Shown: positions 51,474 to 61,645 of the stretch, piece by piece | How positions within the stretch are numbered: position 1 is the first letter of the stretch | Layout of the letters: each line of letters starts with the position of its first letter | Source: Ga0077527 sp945862135 | Lineage (GTDB): Bacteria > Pseudomonadota > Gammaproteobacteria > Burkholderiales > SG8-41 | DNA: 64,000 bases | Assembly: GCA_964203275.1 (NCBI GenBank) | Contig: CAXNMF010000014.1 | Span: forward strand, 43,196 to 107,195 | Direction of reading: 5' to 3' | Notes under the pieces: model-generated | The model's database searches: none | Told to the model about the DNA's origin: nothing | What the model saw: the letters and a program-made list of their open reading frames with translations, nothing else | Program-made: the position numbers and the translations under genes

Positions 51474-52583
51474 ATGACATCGCAATTGTTCACGCCGGTT
51501 CAGATCGGCAAGCGTACGCTGACCAATCGCATCACGGTTGCACCGATGTGCCAGTACAGCGCCGTCGATGGTTCGATGAGCGACTGGCACATGATGCATC
51601 TCGGATCGTTGGCGATTTCCGGAGCATCCATGCTGGTGATGGAGGCTACGGGTGTGACGCCGGCCGGCCGCATCACGCCGTATTGTCCGGGCCTTTATTC
51701 GGATGCCAACGAAGTGGCGATGAAACGCGTCACCGATTATGTGCGAAGCATTTCAACGATTGTGCTCGGCGTGCAGCTCGCGCATGCGGGACGCAAGGCC
51801 TCCATCCACCGGCCGTGGCAGGGCCACGGCCCGCTGCAGTCGAATGAAGGCGCCTGGCAGACGCTGGCGCCGTCAGCCGTTCCGCTTGCGGAGGGCTGGC
51901 CGGCCCCGCAGGCGATGAGCAGGGCGGACATGCAGCAACTGACGCAGTCCTTTGTGCAGGCGGCGCAACGTGCGGCGCGCATCGGACTCGATTTCGTTGA
52001 ACTGCATTCAACCCACGGTTATCTGCTGTCGGAATTCCTGTCGCCGTTGTCCAATAAACGTTACGACGAATACGGTGGCAGTCTCGAAAACCGCATGCGT
52101 TTTCCGCTGGAAGTGTTCCGTGCGATTCGTGCGGCGTTTCCGGTGGATCGTTTTGTCGGCGCAAAAATATCCGGCAGCGATTTTGTTGATGGCGGATTTT
52201 CTCCTGACGAGGCCGTGGCCTATGCGCGTGCCCTGAAGGCTGAGGGCTGCGCGTATGTGACCGTGTCCGGCGGCGGTGTGGTGCTCGACGCCAAGATCCC
52301 GGTCGGCCCCGGTTATCAAGTGCCGTTTGCCGAGCGCGTCAAAAAAGAAACCGGCATTACTACCGGCGCCGTCGGCCTGATCACCGATCCGCAGCAGGCC
52401 GAGGCCATCATTGCCGGCGGCCAGGCGGATTTCATTTCACTGGCGCGGGCGATGCTGTTCAATCCGCGCTGGCCGCAGCATGCGGCAGTCACCCTCGGTG
52501 TCGAAGCACCCTATCCGCCGCAGTACGAGCGCGCGGCGCCGAAAGCGTGGCGGCCGGGGCGGACGCTGGGGAACATCAGCTGA
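51474..52583 (+). CDS. NADH:flavin oxidoreductase, YqjM-type Old Yellow Enzyme
   Basis: 369-residue FMN-dependent TIM-barrel ene-reductase. Cys26 and Tyr28 in APMCQYSA match the redox-tuning residues of the YqjM subclass. Also present are QLAHAGRKAS, the HSTHGYLLSEFLSPL segment with the substrate-binding His, and the RYDEYGGSLENR signature. It reduces activated C=C bonds with NAD(P)H in the cytosol. ACGGAG precedes the ATG at 51474, 27 bases after the transporter. Confidence 0.9.
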   Translation: MTSQLFTPVQIGKRTLTNRITVAPMCQYSAVDGSMSDWHMMHLGSLAISGASMLVMEATGVTPAGRITPYCPGLYSDANEVAMKRVTDYVRSISTIVLGVQLAHAGRKASIHRPWQGHGPLQSNEGAWQTLAPSAVPLAEGWPAPQAMSRADMQQLTQSFVQAAQRAARIGLDFVELHSTHGYLLSEFLSPLSNKRYDEYGGSLENRMRFPLEVFRAIRAAFPVDRFVGAKISGSDFVDGGFSPDEAVAYARALKAEGCAYVTVSGGGVVLDAKIPVGPGYQVPFAERVKKETGITTGAVGLITDPQQAEAIIAGGQADFISLARAMLFNPRWPQHAAVTLGVEAPYPPQYERAAPKAWRPGRTLGNIS

Positions 52584-52656
52584 AGTCCTAGTCACCCCGA
52601 ATCAGGGGATGTCATCGTGTTGGCCGGTGAAGGTGACTTCGCGGGGCATCAGATGA

Positions 52657-53724
52657 TCAGCTGCGCAGTTGACGTCCCGCAGCAATCAGAGAATCGACGA
52701 TGCCGGTGAGGTGAGTTGCATCGGTTGCCGGCCAGTCCGTCCCGGGTTGTTGCAGCTGCGCCGTCGCGCGTGGGCCCAGCAGGGTTTCGCGCAGGAATTC
52801 AACCTGCACTGCGCCGACACGGGGATCGTTAATTGTTGCCAGTTTTGCGCCGTAGTGGACGGTCTCGAAAGCGCCTTTGTACGGGCTGTTCAAGGTGATG
52901 GCAGCGCCGTGGGTAGTCGCGTCAAAACCAAAACCCTGCGCCCAGGCATCGGCGATGCGCCGCATTTCCGCCGAGCCGATGGTCAAGGGATCAGCGCCGG
53001 CTTCACCGCGGTCATCGCCCTTGTTGCCGAAATTGACCAGTTGCGGCAAGCGGTCAGCGGCAGGACGTTCGACCACGATGGCGCCGTCGGCACGCATCTT
53101 GGTATTCATGGTGTCGTGCAGGCTGATCACGCGCAGTGCAATGCCAGGCCTGCGTGCTTTCAGTACCGCTTTGATCACGCGGTCACAGGCGCTGCGATAG
53201 GCTTCGGGGCCGAGGCGCCGTGCCGTGTTCAGTGCCTTCTCCAGCGCAGACCATTCTGCATCGTTTACCGGCGGTCGCAGCACGGCCTCGCCGGAGAACG
53301 TGACCGGGCGTACCGCATCGATGCCGCTGAAAGAGACTTTTTCACCAGCGCGTTGACGTTCGAGGCGGGCAAAAAATTCGCGCAGACCCGGCATCATGTC
53401 TGCGGGCGGTGCGCGGTTGGGATCGAGCACCAGCCGCGAATGCGGGTTCTCGACGAACACCACGCCGGGGTCAGCGGCCGCCCAGGCTCGACCCAGGCTG
53501 CTGGTGATGACGTCCGAATAATCGTATTGCTTGCGCCGCGTCAATGCGGAATCAACGAAAGGTTGCAGCTCCGCCGGGAAACGCGCGCTGGAATGAGGGC
53601 CGAGAACGATGGTGTCGATGTGCGCTGCGACAGTGTCGAACGGCGCACTCCCCTTGCCCTGCCAGAACACCAGGTCGTCGAAGGCGAACGCCTGCCCGGC
53701 CGGGATCCAGTCGATCGAGGCCAT
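52657..53724 (-). CDS. N-formylglutamate amidohydrolase-like protein
   Basis: 355-residue protein with the N-formylglutamate deformylase family pattern: a leading HIDTIVLGPHSSARFP, then RKQYDYSD and ENPHSRLVLDPNR, and a later VISLHDTMNTKM. Characterised relatives hydrolyse N-formyl or related N-acyl amino-acid amides with a metal. It is longer than HutG-type enzymes (about 260 residues). The Dcu-family transporter gene lies two bases upstream on the same strand, so the hydrolysed substrate is probably an acidic amino-acid derivative (inference). Confidence 0.75.
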   Translation of the reverse strand: MASIDWIPAGQAFAFDDLVFWQGKGSAPFDTVAAHIDTIVLGPHSSARFPAELQPFVDSALTRRKQYDYSDVITSSLGRAWAAADPGVVFVENPHSRLVLDPNRAPPADMMPGLREFFARLERQRAGEKVSFSGIDAVRPVTFSGEAVLRPPVNDAEWSALEKALNTARRLGPEAYRSACDRVIKAVLKARRPGIALRVISLHDTMNTKMRADGAIVVERPAADRLPQLVNFGNKGDDRGEAGADPLTIGSAEMRRIADAWAQGFGFDATTHGAAITLNSPYKGAFETVHYGAKLATINDPRVGAVQVEFLRETLLGPRATAQLQQPGTDWPATDATHLTGIVDSLIAAGRQLRS

Positions 53725-53726
53725 GG

Positions 53727-55055
53727 CTATTTCAGGGTAATAGCAATCAGAATGCCGCTACCGACTGCGACCAGCGTGAATATGATAACCGGCAGCAGGA
53801 AGGAGTGGTTGATCACCGCCGCGCCAATGCGCGTGGTGCCGGTGTGGTCGAGTTCAACGGTGGCGATCTGCGCGCCGTTGGTGGGCAGGAAGAACACGCC
53901 CACCACAGCCGGCCACATCGCTGCGAGCATCGCCGGCGACAGGCCGAGCGCGATGCCGATCGGGATGATCGAGAAGGTTGCGCTCGACTGGCTGGTGGTG
54001 ATCGCGGCCACGGCGAACAGGGCGAAGGCGATCATGATCGGATTCTGTTTTGCGAGTTCGCCGAGGCCGTCAACGATGGTTTTTTCGTGAGCGCCGATGA
54101 AGGTGTTGGCCATCCAGGCCACGCCGAACAGCGCAACCACGGCGACCATGCCGGAATCGAAGAGGTTGCTCTTGACGATGTCGCTGGCCTTGATTTTGCA
54201 AAACGCGACAATGGCGGCAGCCACGGTGAGCATGGTGATCTGGATCAGCTGCGAGAGATCCACTTCGGTCGGCTTGCCCTTGGCAAGCACGATAGGCCGC
54301 AATTCCTCGAAGATCCCCGCGCAGATAATGAACACTACGCCCGCGCCGAACAGCAGAGCCGAGAGTTTGCCTTCGCGGGTCACCGGTTTTGCCTCGACGC
54401 CGCTTGCCGGGGGCTGGACTTCGCCGGCAGCGAGCCGGCGCTGGTATTCGGGGTCTTCATCAAGCTCTTTGCCGCGCATGTTCATGATGAACGCGCCGAC
54501 AATGATGGCGAGGATCGAAGCCGGCATCGTGATCGACAGGATGTCGGTGATCTTGAAACCGAGCGGCGCGAGCAGCCCGACCATTGCTGCTGTGGCTGCC
54601 GACACCGGGCTTGAGGTGATCGCAAGCTGGCCGGCGGTTGCCGACAAGGCGAGTGGGCGCTCGGGGCGCACCTTGTTGGCATGGGCGACCTCGTAGATTA
54701 CCGGCATCAGCGAATAGTAGATGTTGCCGGTTCCCGCGCCGGCGCAGAAACCGAATGTGGTCAGCGGTGCGACGTAGGTGATCTGGCGGGGGAAGCGGCG
54801 GATAACCTTCTGTGCCAGGCTGACCAGGTAATCGATCCCGCCGGCAAGCTGCATCGAGCCCGCCGCAGTGACCACTGCCATGATGATCAGCATTGCCGAC
54901 AGCGGTACCGATCCCGGCGCCACCCCGAAGCCCACCACGAACAGCAGCACCCCCACAGCGCCGAATAGGCCGATGGCCATGCCCTTGAAGTGCACACCGA
55001 CGGCGATCAGCGCGATCACCATCGCGCCCTGCACGTAGATCATCATGTTGTCCAT
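53727..55055 (-). CDS. Dcu-family C4-dicarboxylate transporter
   Basis: 442-residue, 10-12 TM inner-membrane carrier homologous to anaerobic C4-dicarboxylate/aspartate transporters DcuA and DcuB. Matching segments include IIMAVVTAAGSMQLAGGIDYL, written here in part, PLTTFGFCAGAGTGNIYYS, AITSSPVSAATAAM, GVAWMANTFI and LDHTGTTRIG. A long cytoplasmic loop around residues 190-225 is proline- and glutamate-rich. Co-transcribed with the amidohydrolase downstream. DcuA-like activity on aspartate/succinate is the family expectation. Confidence 0.87.
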   Translation of the reverse strand: MDNMMIYVQGAMVIALIAVGVHFKGMAIGLFGAVGVLLFVVGFGVAPGSVPLSAMLIIMAVVTAAGSMQLAGGIDYLVSLAQKVIRRFPRQITYVAPLTTFGFCAGAGTGNIYYSLMPVIYEVAHANKVRPERPLALSATAGQLAITSSPVSAATAAMVGLLAPLGFKITDILSITMPASILAIIVGAFIMNMRGKELDEDPEYQRRLAAGEVQPPASGVEAKPVTREGKLSALLFGAGVVFIICAGIFEELRPIVLAKGKPTEVDLSQLIQITMLTVAAAIVAFCKIKASDIVKSNLFDSGMVAVVALFGVAWMANTFIGAHEKTIVDGLGELAKQNPIMIAFALFAVAAITTSQSSATFSIIPIGIALGLSPAMLAAMWPAVVGVFFLPTNGAQIATVELDHTGTTRIGAAVINHSFLLPVIIFTLVAVGSGILIAITLK

Positions 55056-55220
55056 CGCATCCCCATTTTTGTTGTTCAGGCCGCATGCCAGCGTCCAGTA
55101 TGCCGAATAATTATTGCATCAATTTTCCCTGCAATGTAGAAGTCAGGGCTGATTGAGGGGGCTGGCCAAGTCTTTGCGGACTGCTAAACTGATCTGGTCT
55201 CCAAACCGGAAAACGTCACT

Positions 55221-56921
55221 GTGCAAACCATTGCAGATACATTACACAGGCTGCCGGAGCTGTCGCTGTTCCTGAGCATTCTCCTTGGTCACTTCATCGG
55301 TCGCTTTCATTTCAAGGGTGTTGGATTCGGAACTGTTGTCGGCACACTGATCGCCGGGATCATCATTGGCATCGTTGCCAAACCGGAATTGCCCGAGTTG
55401 TTGCGCTGGGCATTTTTTTACCTGTTCCTGTTTTCCATTGGTTATTCGATCGGCCCGCAGTTCTTCGGCAGCCTGCGCCGCGAAACGCTGCCGCAGGTCG
55501 CGCTGGCGGTGATCATTTCCTTGACGGGGCTGGCGACGGTCATCGCCATGGCGGTGCTATTTGATTTTGATGAAGGCATCGCAGTCGGCCTGCTCTCCGG
55601 AGGAATGACTCAGTCGGCGGCGCTGGGCACGGGTCTGAGTGCGATTTCGGAGTTGCCGGTTTCAGCAGAACTCAAGGCGACGCTTTCCGCCAATGCGCCG
55701 CTGGCCGATGCAATCACCTACGGATTTGGCGATCTCGGGCTGATCCTTTTTCTGACGGCGATCGGGCCATGGTTGATGAAAGCCGATCTGAAAAAGGATG
55801 CGCTGGAATTGGAGCAGAAAATGTCAGGCGGCGCTGGACAGAACGAAGTGTTTTCCGAAGTCCTGTTTGCGTTCCGTGCCTATCGTGTCGAACGTATTGC
55901 CGGGGTCACGGTGGGCGGGATCGAAGCGCGTTACTCAGTCGGTCGCCTGGCGGTGCAGCGCGTGCGGCGGGACGGGCAGTTGCTGGACCTCAATGAAGGA
56001 CTCGCGTTAGAGCTGGGCGACGAGATCGTGGTTTCAGGAAGACGCAGCGCGCTCTCCGCACTGGAGCGCGATGCGGGCCCCGAACTGGATGATCCGGATC
56101 TGCTGGCGATTCCGCTGAAGACCGCCGTGGTGGTGGTGACCAACAAGGATGCGCACCGTAAAAAACTGTCTGAGCTGGCTGCGGACCGCGCACTTGCACG
56201 AGGCGTCTATCTGGAATCAATACATCGAGGCGAAGTGCTGTTGCCGGTCCGGCCCTGGTCCGTGGTGGAGCGTGGCGACATTCTGCGGATGGTGGGCGCT
56301 CCGGAGGATGTTGAGCGGGCAGGACGGCATATCGGTTTTGTCGAAAAGGATCTGGCGAAGACCGACCTCGCGTTTCTGGCCGGCGGCATTTCGGCGGGCA
56401 TCATCCTCGGACTGCTCAAGTTCAACGTCTCCGGCATTCCGCTGGGCCTGGGGACTGCCGGTTCGATTCTGGTCATCGGATTGCTCGCGGGCTGGGCGCG
56501 CAGCCGTTATCCGGTATTCGGCTCGATTCCGGAGCCGGCGCAGCGGCTGCTCGCGGACATCGGCCTGATCGTGTTCATCGCAATCGTCGGTCTGCATGCC
56601 GGCCCCCATGCGGTAGAGGCTTATGAAAAAAGCGGCGGTGCGTATTTCGCCAGCATTTTCTTTGCGGGCATGGTGGTGACGATGGTGCCGATTGCCGTGG
56701 GAGCGATTTTTGCGCGCAAGGTATTCAACATGAATCCGCTGATGGTGCTGGGGGCGTTGGCCGGTGCCCAGACCTGCACGCCGGGGCTTAATGCCCTGCG
56801 CGATGCCAGCGGCAGCAATATCGGCGCGCTGGCCTATACGGTGCCTTATGCCATCGGCAATATTTTGCTGACGGTGTGGGGACCGGTGGTGGTGGCGATC
56901 ATGTACGCGATCAGGAACTGA
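55221..56921 (+). CDS. Aspartate:alanine exchanger (AAEx/AspT)-family transporter
   Basis: 566-residue transporter with two five-to-six-helix membrane domains (about 10-175 and 385-566) flanking two cytoplasmic TrkA-C domains (about 200-365), the layout of the AspT/YidE family. Conserved membrane motifs are SIGYSIGPQFF, GGMTQSAALGTGLSA, GLHAGPHAVEAY and GALAGAQTCTPGLNAL. It starts at a GTG (55221). Characterised AspT exchanges aspartate for alanine. Lying beside the Dcu-amidohydrolase pair, it hints at acidic amino-acid traffic. Confidence 0.85.
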   Translation: MQTIADTLHRLPELSLFLSILLGHFIGRFHFKGVGFGTVVGTLIAGIIIGIVAKPELPELLRWAFFYLFLFSIGYSIGPQFFGSLRRETLPQVALAVIISLTGLATVIAMAVLFDFDEGIAVGLLSGGMTQSAALGTGLSAISELPVSAELKATLSANAPLADAITYGFGDLGLILFLTAIGPWLMKADLKKDALELEQKMSGGAGQNEVFSEVLFAFRAYRVERIAGVTVGGIEARYSVGRLAVQRVRRDGQLLDLNEGLALELGDEIVVSGRRSALSALERDAGPELDDPDLLAIPLKTAVVVVTNKDAHRKKLSELAADRALARGVYLESIHRGEVLLPVRPWSVVERGDILRMVGAPEDVERAGRHIGFVEKDLAKTDLAFLAGGISAGIILGLLKFNVSGIPLGLGTAGSILVIGLLAGWARSRYPVFGSIPEPAQRLLADIGLIVFIAIVGLHAGPHAVEAYEKSGGAYFASIFFAGMVVTMVPIAVGAIFARKVFNMNPLMVLGALAGAQTCTPGLNALRDASGSNIGALAYTVPYAIGNILLTVWGPVVVAIMYAIRN

Positions 56922-56928
56922 GCGACCG

Positions 56929-57282
56929 TCAGTCCGGGGTTTTTGCGGATTGCAGTTCTTTTTCCTGCTGGCGCCAAGCGTAGTCGAGCGCACGCACGCC
57001 AATCGCGGTCACCAGTCCCATCAGCAGGATGCCGACGAATCCGATCATCACGGCCAGCATGCGTGAAACCGGGTGGTGCGGGACGAAGTCGCCGTATCCG
57101 ATGGTCAGGCCGGAGATGAACGCGAAATAAATGCCGTCGCCAAAGGGCCAGTCCTCCAGTATGCCGACCGCATAACCGGTCACCACCATGACACCGATCA
57201 GTCCGGAAAGAATGGGCCAGACGATTTTCAGTCCCTTGAGCAACTCGGCAAAAAAATAACTGCGCATCGCGGCTGGCTTCAT
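56929..57282 (-). CDS. Two-TM potassium-channel-like protein
   Basis: 117-residue protein with two membrane helices, a pore loop and the potassium selectivity filter TIGYGDFVP, matching the Ion_trans_2 fold. It would form tetrameric channels. There is no C-terminal RCK domain, only a short charged tail. Start at 57282 (MKPAAM), with AGGGA about 9 bases upstream; a second ATG at 57267 is possible. Confidence 0.85.
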   Translation of the reverse strand: MKPAAMRSYFFAELLKGLKIVWPILSGLIGVMVVTGYAVGILEDWPFGDGIYFAFISGLTIGYGDFVPHHPVSRMLAVMIGFVGILLMGLVTAIGVRALDYAWRQQEKELQSAKTPD

Positions 57283-57460
57283 ATTGTTTTTCCCTGATGA
57301 TTGTTGTCGGACACCGGAACAATCCTGCAATGGCGGCTGGACCGAGGGGATTTTACGCCTCGAAATTGTGAGATCCTCGCGCCAGACTTTTTGTTTCTGG
57401 CTACGAGTTTTTCGAATAACATCAATAACTCTTCTCGAGCATTTCACCAGAAACTGATTG

Positions 57461-59890
57461 ATGGCCAAACGCCGCAAATCCCCGCAGCAGACAAAGGCCG
57501 GTCAATCCGCAGTTGCGGCAGGTAATACGACAGCGCCGGTTGCAGTTGCTGGTCTTGGCCGGCGGTGGCGAATTGTTGCCGCTTTGGCCATTGCTGTCGT
57601 TGGCGGTTTGGGGTTCTGGTTCTGGTCCAAGACCGGCGGCCCGTCATTCGGCAGCGTTCAGCCCGGCACGGCAACATCTTCTGCTGTTTCAGTGCGGCAT
57701 GTCGGGCGTGATGCCTGCATTTCCTGTCATGCGGACCAGGACAAAGCCTGGCAGGGATCGCACCACCAACGCGCGATGCAGGAAGCCGTCGAAGGCAAGG
57801 TGCTCGGCAATTTCGACAACGCCAAATTCCGCTACTTCGGCGTTGAGTCCACGTTCTTCAGGCGTGACGGCAAGTTCATGGTCCGCACCGACGGGCCTGA
57901 CGGCAAGCTTGCGGACTTTCAGATCAAATACACTTTCGGTGTGACTCCGCTGCAGCAGTATCTGATCGAGTTTCCCGGCGGGCGTTATCAGGTGCTGGGT
58001 ATCGGCTGGGATACGCGGCCGGCAGAAAAAGGCGGGCAACTCTGGTTCCATCTGTATCCCGACGGGAAAATTGATCATAAAGATCAGTTGCACTGGACCG
58101 GCCTGTATCAGAACTGGAACCTGCAGTGTGCGGCCTGCCATTCGTCCAACCTGAACAAAGGTTATGACGCTGCCAGCAACAGCTATAAAACGACTTACAG
58201 CGAAATTAATGTCTCCTGCGAGGCTTGTCACGGTCCCGGTTCTCGCCATGTGGAGTGGGCGCAACAGGCGCGGGCGCCCTATGGCGCCGACAAGGGTTTG
58301 ATCGCACTGAAAAGCCGCTGGAGCGAAGCGTGGAAATTTGCCGGCCCCGATGCGCGAATCGCGCAACGTGATCAACCCGCCGCTGATGCGTTGATGAATG
58401 TCTGTGCCTCATGTCATGCCCGCCGCTCGACCATTACCGAATCCGCCGCTACCGGTGCGCCGCTGGCTGACACGCACCGGCTTGCGCTGCTGACCGCGCC
58501 GAATTATCACGCCGACGGGCAGCAGCGCGACGAGGTGTTCACCTGGGGCTCGTTCCTGCAGAGCCGGATGTACCAGAGAGGCGTGACCTGCATGGATTGC
58601 CATGAACCGCATGCGCTGAAACTGCGCGCGGAAGGCAATGCCCTGTGTTCGCGCTGCCACAATGCCGCGGTATTCGATACGGAAAAACATTCCTTCCACA
58701 AATCCGGTAGCAAGGGCGCGCAGTGTGTTGAATGCCACATGCCGGCGCAGCACTACATGGTGGTGGACCCGCGGCGCGATCACAGCCTGCGCATTCCGCG
58801 GCCGGATTTGTCAACCAAGTTGGGCAGCCCGAACGCCTGTACGCAGTGCCATGCCGACCGTAAACCGGAATGGGCTGCTGCAGCGATGGACGGCTGGTAC
58901 GGCAAGGCGTGGCGCGACCGGTCGCAGTATGGCGCGACGCTCCATGCGGCGGCCACGCAAGGCGCCAAGGCCCTGCCATCTCTGCTGGCGCTGGCTGATG
59001 ATCCGGCGACACCATTGATCGTGAAAGCCACTGCGGCGACCCTGGCCCAGTCCGGTATCCGTCCGAATCATCTGCCGGCTGTGCGCAAACTGGCGGGAAA
59101 TTTTGATCCGGACATGCGTATCGCAGCGCTGGGCATGGCGGAACGTTTTGATCCGGCGGTGCGCGTCCAGATTGCTGCACCGCTGCTGGTGGATCCGGTG
59201 CGCGGAGTGCGCGTCGAGGCCGCGCGGGTTCTTGCCGATGTCCCTGACGAGCAACTGTCGTCCGATCAGCGCCATCAGCGTGGGCAGGCGACAAACGATT
59301 ATGTAGCCTCTTTGCAGCAGGATGCCGATTGGCCTGCGGCCAACGTCAACCTCGGCAATCTTCGGTCACGCCAGGGGCGTTCGGATGAAGCTATTGCGCT
59401 GTATGAACGTGCTTTGGCGCTGGATCCGCTGTTCGCCGGCGCATACGTCAATCTGGCAGATACCTATCGCCAGTCAAATCGCGAGAACGATGCCGAGAAA
59501 GTCCTGCGCCGCGGATTGCTGCGGGTGCCGCGCTCGGCAGAACTGCATCACGCCCTCGGTTTGCTGCTGGTGCGTAAAGGCTCGTCGCAGCCCGCGCTGA
59601 CGGAGCTGGCGGCTGCCGTAAAACTGGCTCCGGAAAGCGCACGTTACGCCTTTGTTTACGCGATCGGACTTCATTCAGCGGGCAAACGGGATGAGGCGCT
59701 CAAGGTTCTCAATGTCGCGGATGCACGGCAGCCCTTTGACCCCGACATCCTCGGTGCGCTGGTCTCGATCAACCGGGAGTCGGGTAACGCGCGGGCGGCA
59801 TTACCGTACGCGCACAAACTGGCCGAGGCCTTGCCGGGCGATGCAAGTGTGATTAAGCTTGTGGCCGAGCTTGAGGCATCAGGCAAGTGA
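57461..59890 (+). CDS. Octaheme c-type cytochrome with C-terminal TPR repeats
   Basis: 809-residue exported redox protein. An N-terminal hydrophobic signal or anchor (about 36-56) follows a basic segment. Eight CxxCH haem sites begin at Cys86, 223, 253, 315, 377, 396, 422 and 460. The first domain (CHADQDKAWQGSHH) resembles cytochrome c554-type proteins. A HEAT-like region (about 490-610) and TPR helices (about 625-800) follow. Anchored periplasmic electron transfer is the expected role; the partner is unknown. It diverges from the K+ channel and has no obvious strong ribosome-binding site. Confidence 0.88.
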   Translation: MAKRRKSPQQTKAGQSAVAAGNTTAPVAVAGLGRRWRIVAALAIAVVGGLGFWFWSKTGGPSFGSVQPGTATSSAVSVRHVGRDACISCHADQDKAWQGSHHQRAMQEAVEGKVLGNFDNAKFRYFGVESTFFRRDGKFMVRTDGPDGKLADFQIKYTFGVTPLQQYLIEFPGGRYQVLGIGWDTRPAEKGGQLWFHLYPDGKIDHKDQLHWTGLYQNWNLQCAACHSSNLNKGYDAASNSYKTTYSEINVSCEACHGPGSRHVEWAQQARAPYGADKGLIALKSRWSEAWKFAGPDARIAQRDQPAADALMNVCASCHARRSTITESAATGAPLADTHRLALLTAPNYHADGQQRDEVFTWGSFLQSRMYQRGVTCMDCHEPHALKLRAEGNALCSRCHNAAVFDTEKHSFHKSGSKGAQCVECHMPAQHYMVVDPRRDHSLRIPRPDLSTKLGSPNACTQCHADRKPEWAAAAMDGWYGKAWRDRSQYGATLHAAATQGAKALPSLLALADDPATPLIVKATAATLAQSGIRPNHLPAVRKLAGNFDPDMRIAALGMAERFDPAVRVQIAAPLLVDPVRGVRVEAARVLADVPDEQLSSDQRHQRGQATNDYVASLQQDADWPAANVNLGNLRSRQGRSDEAIALYERALALDPLFAGAYVNLADTYRQSNRENDAEKVLRRGLLRVPRSAELHHALGLLLVRKGSSQPALTELAAAVKLAPESARYAFVYAIGLHSAGKRDEALKVLNVADARQPFDPDILGALVSINRESGNARAALPYAHKLAEALPGDASVIKLVAELEASGK

Positions 59891-60043
59891 TGCCTGTAAT
59901 TTTTCAGTAACATTGATCATGTTAGGAACAACCTTGCCTGACCACCGTTCGCCAACTATTCTGAAAATGTTTTTTATCTAGGCAGCCAGCGCATTGACTG
60001 CCATTAAATAACGCTGCAAATCTTGCAATAGGGGAAACCGCCA

Positions 60044-61603
60044 ATGAATAGATCTCTTAGATGCTTGGGCGTGCTGCTCGCTGCACTGATTCTCGGTTTT
60101 TCATTTTCGGCTGTTGCCCAACAACAGAAGAAACCCAATATTCTGGTCATCTGGGGTGATGACATCGGTACTTGGAACATCAGTCACAACAATCGCGGCA
60201 TGATGGGTTACAAGACCCCGAACATCGACCGTATCGCGAAGGAGGGCGTTTCTTTTACCGATTACTACGCCCAGCAAAGCTGCACTGCGGGGCGCGCTGC
60301 GTTTATCAGCGGTTCTGTGCCGGTGCGCTCGGGCATGACCAAGGTTGGCCTTCCAGGCGCCAAGGAAGGTTGGCAGAAAACCGATGTCACGATGGCGACG
60401 GTGCTCAAGGCACAGGGTTACGCCACCGGCCAGTTCGGCAAGAATCATCAGGGTGATCTTGACGCGCACCTGCCAACAGTGCACGGCTTTGACGAATTCA
60501 TGGGGAGCCTTTACCACCTCAATGCAGAGGAAGAGCCCGAGAATTTCGACTACCCCAAGAATCCGGAATTCCGCAAGAAATTCGGTCCGCGCGGCATTCT
60601 CAAGACCAAGGCCGACGGCAAGGGCGGGCAGACGATCGAGAATCTGGGGCCGCTGACCAAGAAGCGGATGGAGACCATCGATGACGAGACCGTTGAGGCC
60701 GCGAAGGAATTCATCCAGCGTCAAGCCAAAGCCGGGAAACCGTTTTTTGTCTGGTGGAATGGCACGCGCATGCACTTCCGCACGCATGTGAAGGCGGAGA
60801 ACCGTGGCAAGTCGGGGCAGGACGAGTACGGCGACGGCATGGTCGAGCACGACATGCATGTGGGCGAACTGCTCAAGGCGATCGACGACCTGGGTCTCAC
60901 CAAGGACACGGTGGTCATGTATTCCACCGATAACGGCCCGCACTACAACACATGGCCCGATGCCGGCACGACGCCATTCCGCGGCGAGAAAAACTCGAAC
61001 TGGGAGGGCGCTTACCGCGTGCCGACCTTTGTGCGCTGGCCAGAAAAATTCCCGGCTGGCACGACCCTGAATGGCATCGTATCGCACGAGGACTGGTTGC
61101 CGACATTTGCCGCCATTGCCGGTGACACAACCGTCAAGGACCGCCTGCTGAAGGGAACGACCATCAATGGCCGTAAGTACAAGAATCACATCGATGGTTA
61201 CAACCAGCTGGACTACCTGACCGGCAAGGCGAAGGAGTCGCCGCGCAATGAGTTCTGGTATGTCAATGACGACGCCCAGATCGTTGCTGCCCGTTATCAG
61301 GACTGGAAAGTGGTTTTCCTGGAAAACCGCGGTCAGGCCTTCGGCGTATGGCGCGAGCCGTTTACCGAGCTCCGCATACCACTGCTGTTCAATCTGCGCC
61401 GCGACCCTTTCGAAAAGGCGCAGCATAACTCGAACACCTATAACGACTGGTTCCTTGACCGTCCATTCGTCATCGTGCCGATCCAGGCGTTGGCGGCCAG
61501 ATTTCTTATGACCATGAAGGAATTCCCACCCAGCCAGTCGGCAGGTTCCTTCAATCTGAGCAAAATCGAGGAGCAGCTGAAGAGCGCGGCCGGGAGCCGT
61601 TAG
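60044..61603 (+). CDS. Secreted arylsulfatase-type sulfatase
   Basis: 519-residue alkaline-phosphatase-fold hydrolase with a signal peptide (about 1-25, ending AVAQ). The formylglycine site is Cys80 in SCTAGRAAF (CxAxR), and the metal site starts at Asp39/Asp40 in WGDDIG. KTPNIDRIAKEG and STDNGPHYNTWPDAG are typical sulfatase motifs. It should act on sulfate esters or related monoesters in the periplasm after formylglycine modification; no modifying enzyme is encoded nearby. The ATG at 60044 is preceded by AGGGGAA. A strong terminator follows. Confidence 0.9.
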   Translation: MNRSLRCLGVLLAALILGFSFSAVAQQQKKPNILVIWGDDIGTWNISHNNRGMMGYKTPNIDRIAKEGVSFTDYYAQQSCTAGRAAFISGSVPVRSGMTKVGLPGAKEGWQKTDVTMATVLKAQGYATGQFGKNHQGDLDAHLPTVHGFDEFMGSLYHLNAEEEPENFDYPKNPEFRKKFGPRGILKTKADGKGGQTIENLGPLTKKRMETIDDETVEAAKEFIQRQAKAGKPFFVWWNGTRMHFRTHVKAENRGKSGQDEYGDGMVEHDMHVGELLKAIDDLGLTKDTVVMYSTDNGPHYNTWPDAGTTPFRGEKNSNWEGAYRVPTFVRWPEKFPAGTTLNGIVSHEDWLPTFAAIAGDTTVKDRLLKGTTINGRKYKNHIDGYNQLDYLTGKAKESPRNEFWYVNDDAQIVAARYQDWKVVFLENRGQAFGVWREPFTELRIPLLFNLRRDPFEKAQHNSNTYNDWFLDRPFVIVPIQALAARFLMTMKEFPPSQSAGSFNLSKIEEQLKSAAGSR

Positions 61604-61645
61604 AGGCGTTGGAAATGACTTTAATTTGGGGCTGAAGGGTCTTGC

